DNA from: Aphelidium insulamus
Taxonomy: Eukaryota > Aphelidiomycota > Aphelidea > Aphelidiaceae
Direction: 5' to 3'
DNA length: 64,000 nucleotides
Assembly: GCA_036784855.1 (NCBI GenBank)
Contig: JAZDSV010000010.1
Span: forward strand, 62,001 to 126,000
In this document: positions 47,321-60,042 of the stretch, one piece after another
How positions within the stretch are numbered: position 1 is the stretch's first letter
How the letters are laid out: each line of letters starts with the position of its first letter
Notes under the pieces: generated by a model
Seen by the model: only the letters and a program-made list of their open reading frames with translations
The model's database searches: none
Told to the model about the DNA's origin: nothing
Program-made: the position numbers and the translations under genes

Positions 47321-47848
47321 ATGGAAGCTGTCCAGTGCTACGGCCGCAAGGCAAGTATCTGCGTGTATACTCTTGCTGCTAATCTGAGTGCACTTGCGCG
47401 TATAGCGTACCGCCACCGCCGTCGCCATCTGCAAATCGGGCAAGGGCCTGATCAAGCTGAATGGATCCCCTCTGTCGCTGGTGCAGCCAGAGATCCTGCG
47501 CTCAAAGGTGTACGAGCCGTTCCTGCTGATCGGCACGGAGCGCCTGCAGAACCTGGACATTCGAATCCGCGTGCGAGGCGGTGGTCACGTGTCGCAGATT
47601 TATGCCATCCGCCAGGCCATCGCCAAGGCCATCGTCGCCTACCATCAGAAATTCGTGGACGAGGCCAGCAAGAAGGAACTGAAGGAGCTCCTGGTCAGCT
47701 ATGACCGAACGCTGCTTGTGGCCGACACGCGCCGATGCGAACCCAAGAAGTTTGGCGGTCCTGGTGCCCGTGCACGCTACCAGAAATCTGTAAGTGCCCG
47801 CTGTGCGGTACCTGGATTGATGTTGACATTGCCACCTAGTACCGTTAA
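47321..47848 (+). CDS. RPS16: Ribosomal protein uS9 (S16)
   Basis: Exons 47321-47350, 47406-47789 and 47840-47848 encode 140 residues (S16 is 141-146). It begins [17 protein letters not shown] and has [32 protein letters not shown] and the C-terminal [14 protein letters not shown], whose Arg tail reaches the decoding site. The first intron starts GCAAGT directly after the lysine codon (AAG|GCAAGT), so even a highly expressed ribosomal gene uses a GC donor. The last exon holds only TAC CGT and the stop. Confidence 0.97.
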
Positions 47849-48019
47849 ATGCCGTTGGTGTGTTGTGTTGTCGAGAGTGTGCAGCAGTGCAGCAGCAATT
47901 CGAACAACTAATACAGATACATCACTGCGCCGGACTGTAGCTATATATATATATATATATCTGTGCAACTGGATGAATGTGTATGGATATAGCTGGATGT
48001 AAATATCTCTGTAGTTAAA

Positions 48020-48640
48020 TGTATTTGAGTACATACATACATACATATATAAATATATATATATATATAAACATACACATACATACATACATACATACAT
48101 ACATACACACATACATACATACATACATACATACATACATACATACACACATACATACATACATACATACATACATACATACATACATACATACATACAT
48201 ACATACATACATACATACATACATACATACATACATACATACATACATACATACATACATACATACATACACACATCCAACTATAGACATACATACATAC
48301 ATACATACATACATACATACATACATACATACATACATACATACATACACACATACATACATACATACACACACACATACATACATACATACACATACAT
48401 ACAACTATGGACATACATACACACAAACATACATACACACACACACATATACATATAAATCTAGCTATAGACATACATACATACATACACACATACATAC
48501 ATGCATACACATACAAACACACGCACATACATACATTCATACATACACAGACATCCAACTATAGACATACATACATACATACACACACACATACAACTAT
48601 AGACATCATACATACATATATACATACATACATACAGACA

Positions 48641-48671
<31 letters not shown>

Positions 48672-48715
48672 TCATACATACATACACACACACACACATA
48701 CATGTATGTATGTGT
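48020..48715. repeat. About 700 bp of (CATA)n/(CACA)n microsatellite
   Basis: Nearly uninterrupted ACATACAT repeats with islands of CACACA and four short CCAACTATAGACATA-type interruptions (near 48277, 48405, 48560, 48595) that suggest a higher-order unit. It fills the gap between the uS9 and NDUFS5-like genes. All long frames here are repeat artefacts. Confidence 0.95.
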
Positions 48716-48775
48716 GTGTGTATTGGCGATAATTAATGGCGCATCAAACGCCCTGGTAAATAATCCCAATCTGCA

Positions 48776-49103
48776 ATGAGCATCGCCACCGCCGCCGATC
48801 CGCGGTACGGCCCGCAGGGTGTGCCCAGCGCCGTGAATCCGCTGTGGGGCATGACCACCGCACACGGCAACTGCCTGGGCTTCTTTCACGAGTTGCAAAA
48901 GTGCTATGTGCGGGCCGATGTGCCGGAGAAGGAGTGCTCGCTGTGGCATGACGACTACGTCGAGTGCAAGACCCACATGAAGGAGGTTAGTGGCACCTAG
49001 CTGCAGTCTGACTGTGCATAAGCACCGACTGATACCTCGACGGCAGAAGGCCCGACTGAAGCGCATAAACCAGACGAGGCAAGCGTCGGCAATGGCCGGC
49101 TAG
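48776..49103 (+). CDS. Complex I NDUFS5-like subunit (twin CX9C)
   Basis: Exons 48776-48985 and 49047-49103 give 88 residues. Two CX9C motifs, CLGFFHELQKC and CSLWHDDYVEC, form the helix-loop-helix imported by the Mia40 pathway into the intermembrane space. The end, KTHMKEKARLKRI, resembles the HHTKEKAR part of fungal 15-kDa complex I subunits. NDUFS5 is an accessory subunit, so complex I is probably present. Other twin CX9C proteins are possible but fit less well. Confidence 0.75.
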
Positions 49104-49189
49104 TGCCGACAATGACATTCATTGAGGCCATTATCGCCTCCACGTACATGATATACTTACATACTACTGTGTATATGTATGTATGTATA

Positions 49190-50080
49190 TTAGTACACGG
49201 CAAGGCGGCTGCACAGCGCGCTGGCGGTGTCGCGGTCCATCACGAGAAAGTCGTGGCGCAAAATGTCTGTCACGCGCAACTTTTGCGCCGTGGTGTACGT
49301 GACCACTGTTGACGGCGCGTCCGCGGCATTCTCAGCGCCCTCGGGGTGCAGCACCACTGCCAGTGTCCGTGCACCGGACGTTGAGTGGTGTGCCGACACT
49401 TGGAGCACGGGAACGGCAGCGGCACCATCGCCCGCAGACGCCACCACCGCCAGCTGGCCCTGCGCGTACTTTGCCGAGAGCGCACTGCGCAGCGCAAACT
49501 GGTACACCTTTTGGTTGATGGCGACTCGGTGGTCGATCGGACGGCGCGGGAATGCTCGGCCACCTGTCGTTGTCGTTGGTTAGAGGTGTGTGTGTGTGAG
49601 TGGGAGACAGCACCAGCACGATATACACATAGCATGAATGATGTACGCACCTTTGTGGCATGTGGGTGAGCCGCGGTCGCTGAGCCGTGCGGCGCCCGTG
49701 CGCTTCTGCGGCCGAATCTTGCGCCGCGAGTAGTTCATGTCGCCGCGGCCGAGTTGGCTACGGTGCTGCACGCCGCGCTCTTCCCCGCGCTCATGCACCA
49801 CGGCTTGGTGCATCAGGTCGCGTCGGATGGGCGCCGCGAATACAGAGCGTGGCAGCAGCGCCACACCGACCCTGCGAGCGGTCGTTGGCGCGCCAATACC
49901 AGCAGTTGCCTGGATGGGACGCGCATGCAGCCACGCCATTACAGTGTCCGCCGACTGTGTTTGGGCGGTGTGCGCGGTGGAATGCGCAGACTCGTGTGCC
50001 ATACGCGTGAATCGGGCATACAGGGGTGTGGACGGTGCGCGCCAGGTCGCGGCAGGAAGCGCGCGCAATAATCGCTGCAT
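49190..50080 (-). CDS. MRPL4: Mitochondrial ribosomal protein uL4m
   Basis: The N-terminus MQRLLRALPAATWRAP is an Arg-rich mitochondrial presequence; an upstream in-frame ATG (MKSPYIY, 50101) lies in a TATA-like stretch and is less likely. The uL4 core reads RRKIRPQKRTGAARLSDRGS, the loop that lines the exit tunnel, then, after an intron near 49570-49650, GRAFPRRPIDHRVAINQKV and YQFALRSALSAKYAQGQL, which correspond to bacterial L4 positions 40-130. The rest is a Rossmann-like domain ending LCSRLAVY. It builds the mitochondrial large subunit. Confidence 0.85.
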
Positions 50081-50120
50081 ATATATATAAGGGGATTTCA
50101 CACAACTTTAGGCTTTATAG

Positions 50121-52301
50121 TTATAATACATGATTCTTGGCATCATTGCTTTGCCGCAGCAGAAACAAGTCGAGCGCGGCTGCAAGCGGTTTAATTAGGC
50201 GTACACCGTCATACATTGAATTGATTACACCAGAATTCATAACATGCACGAATGTCATATATATCGACATGTGTGCGAGTGTGTCCAAATATGTTGCTGG
50301 TTCACAGTAAACAGGCGCCTACACTAACAAACACACATACACGGACATGCATACATCCAACTATACACGCGCACTTACACACAATAGAGATCTACAGGCA
50401 TACCATACATTCACATAAGGTTACATGACATCAAACTAAATTGATGCTAACAATATGACTTTGTGCGTACCTATAGCATCCTCTGCAGAGTCATGGCCGG
50501 CGCCACCATCTTGTATGAAACGTTTGAGATGGGTGCGCGCCAGATACGCCAACGACAGCTTGAAGGGCAATCCACGCGGATGCGAGTATAATATCGATGT
50601 ATCGATCAGGCGCGAGTGAACAATCTGCGCGGATGGCTGTATGAGTGCCAAAGTCATTCACACACACACACATACATAATACGTACATACATACATACAT
50701 ATATACACACACACATACATACATACACACATATATACATACATACATACATACACACATACATACATCTACACACATACATACATCTACACACATACAT
50801 ACACACACATACACTCACCCTGAGCGCCTTCAAATCCGAGTCGATAGAGTGGCCAATGAGTACGGAACGGCTGGTCATGAACTGAAATAGCATACGCTGC
50901 ACTTCTGACAGCGGTTTGCGCTCCGCAGCTGCATAAATCTCGGCCGTAATGCCACTAAACTGTGTATTGTAGTCAAGAACAGTGCCGCTGGTCTGCGAAA
51001 ACACATCCAGTACAATGACCGGTTTATCGGTTCCACTGTCTTTCCCTGGCACCACAACAGTCAGCCGTGTCAGCTCAAGGCCGTCGGTGGTGTAGCACAT
51101 TTCGCAATCCAAGGCCAGCAGGTCGTGTGCAGACACCGCGCTACCATTCTGAACATCAGCGACCGCCTCAGACCATGCCACAAAGTCATGCTGTCTGGAT
51201 AATTCTGCAAACGTGCCACACCTGAATACATGCGGCCCTTGCTTGCACCCCCCGCTTCCAGCTCCCTGACCGCAGCAGCCGTACTGCTTGATTCGTTCGC
51301 CGCTGCGGCCGCTACTGTAGGCGAGTCGACCGTTGTGATACGCACATGCGACCCAGTCCGGTTCCGCCATTGCCTCTACCGTCTTTACTTCAAACGAGCC
51401 ACCACAGCGATCACACGTTTTGTGACAGCGGTTGTCGTCGGATGTCATAGAGGCATCCTGTGTACCCGCAAGCAGTGTCCGCGGAAAATCCAACTGTTCC
51501 AGCTGTGCAGATGTTACTAGATAGGCATCCAACTCAGCGGAAGAGGAAGAGGAGGCGGCAGCGGTGGCTGGCGTGTCAGAGGCGGTACTCTGGACACCGA
51601 TATTGCTAGCTTGATTGTTGCCCTGCCGCAGTTGCGTTAAGCAGGCAGCGGCGGCACTCTGATAAGTGGCGGCACTGTTTTCCCGGTGCAAGCGGGATTC
51701 CAGGTGCCGGGCACGGCTCGCGATGGCAGCATGGTCCGCGGATGACCGATGTTGATGCACGAGCAATTTGTATACGGACTCTAGAACCTTTTGTCGGAGC
51801 GAGGCCCGCACCTTACTTGCGCGGACTTGATCCGTCGTGAGGCGAGGTGTCACCGCTTTAACATTACCCGTTTCTGCCGGCACAGATGATTTTGGAGCGG
51901 AAGGGGTTGATGCAGGTGCTGCAATACCGGGCTTCCCGGAAGCACTATCAAGTCGCGCGCGCTAAGATAGTGTGAGGCTCATACAAAAGGTATTTAGATA
52001 AAATCGGCACCTTGACTTGATGCAGCGGCATACCGTCATTTTGCTGACGGCGGTCACCACCAACCGCCGAAGGTGCAGTGTGCGTACTTGCGCCATCATC
52101 AGTGAACGTTTCATGCCCGGTTGTTGCGCGCTGAAAGTCCGCGTCGTCTGAAAAGTCGAGTGAGAATAAATGTGCATTCAGCAAGAGTGTACCGCGGGTA
52201 GACGATGCTACGTGGCTGAAAGCGCAATATACGCGATCGCAGCCAGGAAAGTTTGGGCACCGAATGGTGGCCAGTGGTGCGGCGCGTGTGGAAAACATCA
52301 C
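50121..52301 (-). CDS. REXO1/Rex-type RNA exonuclease
   Basis: A DEDD 3'-5' RNA exonuclease like yeast Rex1/Rex3 and human REXO1, which trims snoRNA, 5S rRNA and other RNAs. The N-terminus (MMFSTRAAPLATIRCP) contains a CCCH finger, CPNFPGCDRVYCAFSH. A Cys-rich segment at about 51270-51430 is another zinc site (CDRCGGSF ... CAYH). The nuclease core shows ALDCEMCYT (ExoI), IGHSIDSDLKAL (ExoII), LIDTSILYSHP and, at the end, GHDSAEDAI (ExoIII), completed by a last exon (about 50121-50177) reading AALDLFLLRQSND. A large intron from 50820 down to about 50640 holds a CATA microsatellite. Confidence 0.85.
50655..50815. repeat. CATA/CACA microsatellite in an exonuclease intron
   Basis: ACATACATAC and CACACATA repeats within an intron of the REXO-like gene, like the larger array at 48.0-48.7 kb. 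TACATCTACACACATACA is itself repeated here. Confidence 0.85.
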
Positions 52302-52432
52302 TTCGAAACAGATGGATGGTTTATGTTGGCATTGTTAGCATGAATTATATCGTTGTTATTTTGCTAATACTTGTTAATGCACACGCAATACAAAAACATG
52401 TGAGGCGGACAATGCACACGTGCCGTAAACAG

Positions 52433-52439
52433 TGATTGG
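52433..52439 (-). promoter_or_regulatory. CCAATCA box between REXO and EF-1alpha
   Basis: TGATTGG on the plus strand, about 137 bp before the EF-1alpha ATG and about 132 bp from the exonuclease start; it may serve either divergent gene. Confidence 0.4.
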
Positions 52440-52557
52440 TCCAGCGGGAAAAGGTCACGGTCGACCGACCCGGAAGCCCTAGAAAATCTCTGCCATTATG
52501 CCAGTGGCCGACGCTTCAATGCCCGACATCCGTGTCTTACATCCATCCACCCACTAG

Positions 52558-54068
<1,511 letters not shown>

Positions 54069-54733
54069 GCCGTACGCAGCCACACACATCAACGGCCACA
54101 CCCCGAAAATGAGAACTTACTAAACTATTGACGGTGTGGTCCATACAATTATATTGTTGCATTTCCTGATTTACTTGTTGCACTTGGATGCTTGTCATAT
54201 TAGTATCGCATCAGTAATGGAGGAAGAGAGGGAATGCCACGTAATGCACACCGTCGACAGCTAAGCATTGGGAAAGATCGAATCTGGCCATTGAGACACT
54301 GTAATCAAGATTGTCATATGCCTGCGCTATGGTTGCAAATCCCTGATTACACAATCACTACACCGGCCGTGACTAGTAACGTACTAGTCCGTCAAATGTA
54401 TCACTGAACATTTTCCTTCTACATCCCTTGCCCTTACTAGTTTGTGGACGTGAGACGATGGTGTGTATGAACGGCGGTGGCACGGTCCTGGATGCTCAAT
54501 TTAACGCTATGTTTGGCCAAGTGGTGCGACCACTCCGTGCGCCATTACAGACATTGCTTGTGCCTTGTCCATGGTGCCAGGAGTAATTGGCATCTGCCCT
54601 ACGGCTTCATGCCATTGGTTGCAAGACACACTGACTTGCAGAACGCTGGCCTGTCTGAAGTCGTGTTTCCATAACTGCAGGGACAGTTGGTCCTCACGGC
54701 CAAATTGCGTTGTGTTACTCTCACATAACGGGT
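54069..54733. other. Intergenic, 3' of EF-1alpha
   Basis: No gene seen. At 54651-54672 a partial copy (CTGTCTGAAGTCGTGTTTCC) of the direct repeat that bounds the neighbouring element occurs. Confidence 0.5.
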
Positions 54734-54857
54734 ACTGTCTAAAGTCGTGTTCATTTCAAACCCCACGCTAACCAGATGTCCTGTTTGGCAGCATGTTCTC
54801 AGAAGCATTTTTTAAGGCAAAAATGCTTTGAGCACATTTATTTGAATTTGTTACATG

Positions 54858-54971
54858 CCGCGTTAACTCACTCGCACACCGCGTCGACTCACTGCGCACA
54901 TTAAATTTGCGTGACACGCCAAACAAATTAAATACACGCCGCGTCGACTCACTCACACACCGCGTCGACTT
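54858..54971 (+). repeat. Left arm of the 114-bp inverted repeat
   Basis: Starts CCGCGTTAACTCACTCGCAC; contains three CCGCGT(T/C)(A/G)ACT units separated by an AT-rich middle (ATTAAATTTGCGTGACACG). Confidence 0.95.
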
Positions 54972-56167
54972 GTATTGCACACTAATGCATATCTGCTTCC
55001 TTTCGCTATGTATGCTGCGCACGCCTGCTGTTGCTGTCGGCAATATGAACACCCGCTGGTGTCACAGAGCATCTCCCTGATATCGGCTAATCCTGCAGTT
55101 TTGTTCTGGCCTCTGTGGTGGCGTGGATAGTCAGTATGGGTGCGGTGGGATTCTGGCTGCACACACTGATTACCCAAACAAGTGGACAAGTGGCGGCAGT
55201 ACACATGCACATTTGGTAGAAGCTTCTAAAAGTCTTGCAGCATTGCCAGGGGGTGCACTGTGATGTAAAGCGGTTCACTGGAAAAGTATACAATTGTTGT
55301 AGTTGGCATACCCAACCGCACTCTCCAGACGTGGCATTGTTGATGCAGATATGAGCACATCTCTAATGCCAACTTACATGTGCTACAGGATTTTATGGAT
55401 ACTGCAAAACGTATTTGGCAATGGCATGGCTCTGGCTCATCCGTGTAGTGGAAGACCAAATATTGCTGGCAGTAGTATGTCATGGATATCCTACACAACA
55501 CTTCAGTGATGCAAGTACCCATGACAAAGGTATGATGAACTGTATACTGTCTGGTGATACGTATATGATGCATTTACACATATGGCGTGCTACAGCTGAA
55601 TACAACAGATACCTTATGCCGGGTACATGGTTACGACTTGTATATGGCGCTTCACCTAATCTTGGAGTTATGGTAATGCTGGTGGAGGCAAGCCATTTGC
55701 ACCCGCTGCATGGGGTCAGCTTATGTACCCACATATGCACGCCCCTATATGTACGTACTATGCTATTTGTGCATTATGTTTACCATACACTGTACATTAC
55801 GTTGGCTGGCTATGTACATGGCTGTTGGTTTGGCTATAACCCTCACTACTATAACATCTCATACTGGTGTATTAGATGAAACTCTACCCGATGACTGATT
55901 GTAACCGATTTGCCGATTGAATTGTACATGAAGTGCAGTTACATGGTTGACATCAAGTATTCATGTGGCTTTTGCTTGTACATTAGGTTATTAATGTAAT
56001 AAACAGTGATAATGGACTCTGTATGTACTTGGTATTTTAGTCATATCGTATTTATAAACTACTGGGGCACGTTGACAATGAAATAATCAAGCTCATAATG
56101 TAAAGTTCATTGGTGTGCGATGCGAGTTGACGCGGTGTGCGATTCAAGTCAACGCGGTGTGCGCGGG

Positions 56168-56281
56168 AAGTCAACGCGGTGTGTGAGTGAGTCGACGCGG
56201 CGTGTATTTAATTTGTTTGGCGTGTCACGCAAATTTAATGTGCGCAGTGAGTCGACGCGGTGTGCGAGTGAGTTAACGCGG
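56168..56281 (-). repeat. Right arm of the 114-bp inverted repeat
   Basis: Reverse complement of 54858-54971 except one base near the inner end. Two further GTCAACGCGGTGTG-type units continue inward, to about 56120. Confidence 0.95.
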
Positions 56282-56876
56282 TGTGGGTGTTAGTCAATTA
56301 AATGTGTGCGAAAATGCTCAGCCATTTTTTTACTCTCACTGCGATCTAATGTTGTGTTCACTTCCGGTGCGGCACTGTCCATTTGTCCTGTAGGCCATAT
56401 GCATTGCATTACTCATAGACTGCCAGGGAACTGTCTAAAGTCGTGTTCATTTCACAGTGCAGCGCTAACCAGATGACCTGTCCGTAGGGATATCACATGC
56501 TACATGTATGCATAGGCAAGCGGAGGCAGAGAGTTGATGGCGGATGGTTGTTATTTGCAGGTGGACTGACCTGCGTAGTGGCTGTTACAGGCGCGGTGGC
56601 GTTGGTGGCATTTGGTGGGTGTGGCGTTGGTGATGGCACTAGCCTCGGCAGTACCAGCAGCGGCACCAGTGGCACCAAGTGTGGCGGCAGGCGTGGCGGC
56701 AGCAGCAAGAAGAGTGTTGCCAGCCAATGCAGTGGCAGAAGTACCAGCGGCGTCCACGGTGTCAGCACCATCGACAGCAGTACTATCGTCTTCAATGGCG
56801 ACATTGGCCCTGGGAACCACAGCGGAGCCAGCAACGCCTACAACTCTGGTTCCAGTATCACGGCCAACTACAGCAT

Positions 56877-57861
56877 CTACGAAGGGTAGTACGTGGTGTA
56901 TTTGCACAGATGTAGAACAGTGCAGTTACTGGTATTGCGGTCACCCTCATCATCCAGCACAGGCTCACCGCCGTGGTCAAAGAGTGCAGGATTCTTCCCG
57001 TACGCCAGCGCCTGTATATGTGTCAGTAGAGCACCGGCTTTTAGAACAACTTACCAGTTTTAGTGAATATGCAAAGCCAGCCATGTTCAGGTAATCATTG
57101 GCTTTTTCCTGTACTTTCTCTTGGCTGCTGTAGTCGCTCTTACCCAGCGGCAAACCCAGGTTGCGTGTCATGGTGAATAGATCACGTAGCTCACGTTCAC
57201 CTGTCATGGCCGCGATCTGTCCATACGAGTCAATGCCATCCAGCGCGTCAAAAGACAAGTCAATTGACAACAAGAACGATTGCCAGGTTTTCAAGGCCTT
57301 CAGCTTCGTCTGAATAGCTGGCGTCTTGACATAGTACTCCAGCAGATGGACCTGAAGGTTGGCGGCAAGTTCTTTGGCAGGATACTGCACTATGACAGCG
57401 GCTCTCGGAGGTGGAGGGCTTGCTGCCACGCGGTCTTCAGCAGGAGGCACCTCTCCTTTTTTCAGCTTGAGACGGAGGCGCGTTGCGACGAGTTTGGCCT
57501 TCTTGCCATGGTACAGGTCCTTCAACGCCATCAGAGGCTTCTTGCGCGCAAGGCCATCAATATTCCACGTGGCATAGTGCCCGGGATAGTAGTGGCAAAA
57601 CCACAGCTGCAGCTGAGCTGCCTTCATTGATGCAGGCCCAAGCTCTTTGGGTGCAACTTGCATGTCAAGCACTGCATTACTATCATCTGCAGCAGACTCA
57701 TTAGCCTGCGCACTCCATGCCGCTGGTGCTGCTGCAGGTACAGGTGATGCCGCGGCAGAGGCAGCATTGCTGCTGGAGGGCGGAGGAGGCATAGGGGGCG
57801 GGCTGCTCATAGTGGTAGTAGTAGAAGTAGCACGGGCGGCGGTGGCAATTGGCATTGCCAT
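56877..57861 (-). CDS. Hypothetical protein, Ala/Pro-rich N-terminus
   Basis: Not recognised. Exon 1 from 57861 encodes an N-terminus of Ala, Ser, Thr and Pro (PPPMPPPPSSS), then a more protein-like part: LQLWFCHYYPGHYATWNIDG, a basic segment (KKAKLVATRLRLKLKKGE), and an alpha-helical region (VHLLEYYVKTPAIQTKLKAL, LSFDALDGIDSYGQ, RELRDLFTMTRNLGLPLGKS). A GTAAGT donor at about 57055 and a CACATATACAG acceptor join KL to ALAYGKNPALFDHGG, ending YYPS-stop at 56877. The balance of charged and hydrophobic residues and good splice sites support a real gene, but it lies among repeats and could belong to a mobile element. A TATA-like CTTATATAGC stands about 115 bp upstream. Confidence 0.5.
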
Positions 57862-58559
57862 GTGGTGGCCTGCAGCGCAGCAGGGGTAGGCGACGTGGTA
57901 CTTTAGAGCGCAGGAGGGGCTATGTGCAAGGGGCCGGCGGCGGTGACCGCAGCTGACTGGGTGTTACAGCTACAGCTATATAAGAGCAGCAAAGCCACTA
58001 GTGCATGCTACACTCCTACTCGTCGAGTCAAGCGTGCCACGGGTCTAAATAGTGATTAGCTCCAGTGTAGTGTTCAGTGTGGTACTAGCTTGTGTGTGTG
58101 TGCTGATACTTAAGGCGGGGTCCACAAGGGTTTCATGAGGGATCTATGAGGGGTCCAATATAAAAACCTCCCAATAAGTGTTTAAATGATGCTACATGTA
58201 TGATCATATATGCCAGTGTAATGTTGGTGCGCTAGATGTGCCAAGTGGCCTTTACCATCATGGTCACAACTAAAGTTATCTTCAAGCTTTAGCGCATGTG
58301 CTTATGATAATGACTATGCACTCTAAAAGCCATATTATATCAACTATGTAAAAAATAGAAACTACTGCAACGTACCTGCTAAAAAGTTCCTCTCTTGGTG
58401 GAAACTCTTGTCCACAAAACAGGAGCTACCATAAGTCTCAGTTGACCATATATCTTTGGTCAAGTAATACTATATATCTAAAATGTTGTCATCACAGCTT
58501 ACTTGGTAGGTACTGGCAATTATGAGAGGTGACACACACTTGATGCACAATAGCCTGTT
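57862..58559. other. Intergenic, TATA-like sequence only
   Basis: A TATATAAG sequence at 57976-57983 could serve either strand. Nothing else stands out. Confidence 0.4.
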
Positions 58560-59425
58560 TCACTCTGGCAACGCCGCGCTGCAGCAGAAAAGTGTCATCG
58601 ACCGGTTGTTATGTGGTGTCAGGATCGAGCTACAGTGCAAAGTCTTTGCCACCTGGCAGTCAGCAAGTCACCACTGGCACACCAGTTGAATCAGCTGTTG
58701 TGCACACTAACACAGGAAGTCACGGTCCACTGGCTTCCTCATATGCCGCACCATGCTACTCCAGCAAATGCTGCTTATGCCGCCGCCCGGTAGCAGCCAC
58801 TGACCACGCAGTGCCGCTTTTTGATCTGCATGAAGGCATCCGACTGAATGATGCCAAGCGTAGTATACAATGCCATGCTTGGTAGCAACATCAAGCCAAG
58901 TGGGAGACAGAGGAAAAGCTGAACGAGTCATTGCTGTACTATGATGACATTCTCTCGGCCCCGGCTCTCTTACAGCGTCTGCATGCTGGCCGCACTAGAC
59001 GACAGTCGAGCGTTCTTACTCAGCTCCGTTCCGGCTACTACCCAACATTTTCTGTGCTAAACGACTGCGACTCACAGACTGTGCCGACTGTCAATACTGT
59101 GGTACCCGTGATGACATTGCCCACCGCGTCCGACATTGTCTGTCTAGACAGGCGGAACGTGCTCAACTCCGTGACAACCTGGCTCAACTCGGCATATTCA
59201 CGCTGGAGCTGCGTCTGATACTACAACATCCACAAGCGGCAGCAGTACTTGCAAACTTTTTCACGCAGTGCGATGGCTGACCACACCGCTTTACTCCGCA
59301 TGGAGTCCATCACTGTGAACTGAAGTATATTTTGTATATGTCAACACGCACTCGGGCAACCAACGGTGCAACGTCATGACCGACCGGTTAGATACGTTTA
59401 ATGAATAAATCAATCAATCAAACTC
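58560..59425 (+). mobile_element. 3' relic of a LINE (RNase H-type tail)
   Basis: Degenerate coding sequence. One frame has LLQRLHAGRTRRQSSVLTQL then RSGYY, the TQLRSGY motif found after the reverse transcriptase or RNase H in many LINEs. After a frame change it reads a Cys/His knuckle, CADCQYCGTRDDIAHRVRHC, the typical end motif. About 60 bp after the last coding part, an (AATC)n-like tail (AATGAATAAATCAATCAATC at 59399-59418) marks the 3' end. The start is uncertain; only the last 700 bp or so are recognisable. It is a different family from the element at 2.6-5.9 kb. Confidence 0.6.
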
Positions 59426-60042
59426 TGGCAACGCTCTATAATGACGTCATTTGCCATGGCAACGGTCACGTGACCGGAGGGGTCCAAGGGGTCCAGAGCT
59501 TGGACCCCGCGCCAGGGTCCGGGGTCCGGCGCACACTGTGGGGGATTGTTTGCCAGCATGACCCAATCAGGAATTTTGCCAATGGGAATTACAAAGTAGG
59601 CGCCAATGGGGCGCGCCGCTACATATATATCATATGTAATGACTGAACTACTTAAGATAACTTGAGTGTACTTGATAACATAAGAGAATATTTTAAATTT
59701 TAAATGAAAAAAGAACGTACATTTTTGTTGGTCTGCTGCTGTGAACTGGCGGCTGCATGTACTGGGACTTGGATACCGTATTCTCCCAGATATATGTACA
59801 CCAAACTAGGGGGCTCAATTTGATGATGGCGTCACCGGACATCCATTCGCTAATCGTCCACGCCATGCCGAATCCGTCGTACTTTGTGGTACCACGACCA
59901 GGAGCGAATCTGAAATAGCAAAATCATGACCATCTATCGGGTACATCGGGTACATATAGGCGCAAGAAGCATCTAATTATTTGGATTTTGGTGATTTTGG
60001 TAGTTTCCATGCGGCGGAAACATGCGGCCTAGGAACCCGCGC
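59426..60042. other. Intergenic with GGGTCC-rich segment
   Basis: A run of related GGGGTCC / GGACCCC words at 59476-59526 can fold on itself. No gene seen. Confidence 0.5.

Larger units (their letters stand above)
54734..56479. mobile_element. Inverted-repeat element, non-autonomous DNA-transposon-like
   Basis: Two 114-bp arms (54858-54971 and 56168-56281) are reverse complements with a single mismatch. They are built from units like CGCGTCGACTCACTCACACAC, and the right arm continues with more such units to about 56120. Between the arms lie 1,196 bp with no recognisable protein. Outside, at 54734-54783 and 56430-56479, are direct repeats of about 50 bp sharing a perfect 25-bp block (starting ACTGTCTAAAGTCG). 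I read this as a non-autonomous element or a recent inverted duplication; no transposase is visible, and the true ends are uncertain. Confidence 0.6.

Noticed and set aside
48019-48564. Long frames of His-Thr-Tyr-Ile or Cys-Met-Tyr-Val repeats on both strands
   Set aside because: They are translations of the CATA microsatellite, open only because the 4-bp repeat has no stop in some frames.
55415-55879. 154-codon plus frame inside the inverted-repeat element
   Set aside because: His/Tyr/Cys-rich composition, no family and no transposase motif; not supported as a gene.
54734-56479. Reading the inverted-repeat element as a Polinton or other capsid-bearing element
   Set aside because: It is far too short and shows no polymerase, integrase or capsid frame.
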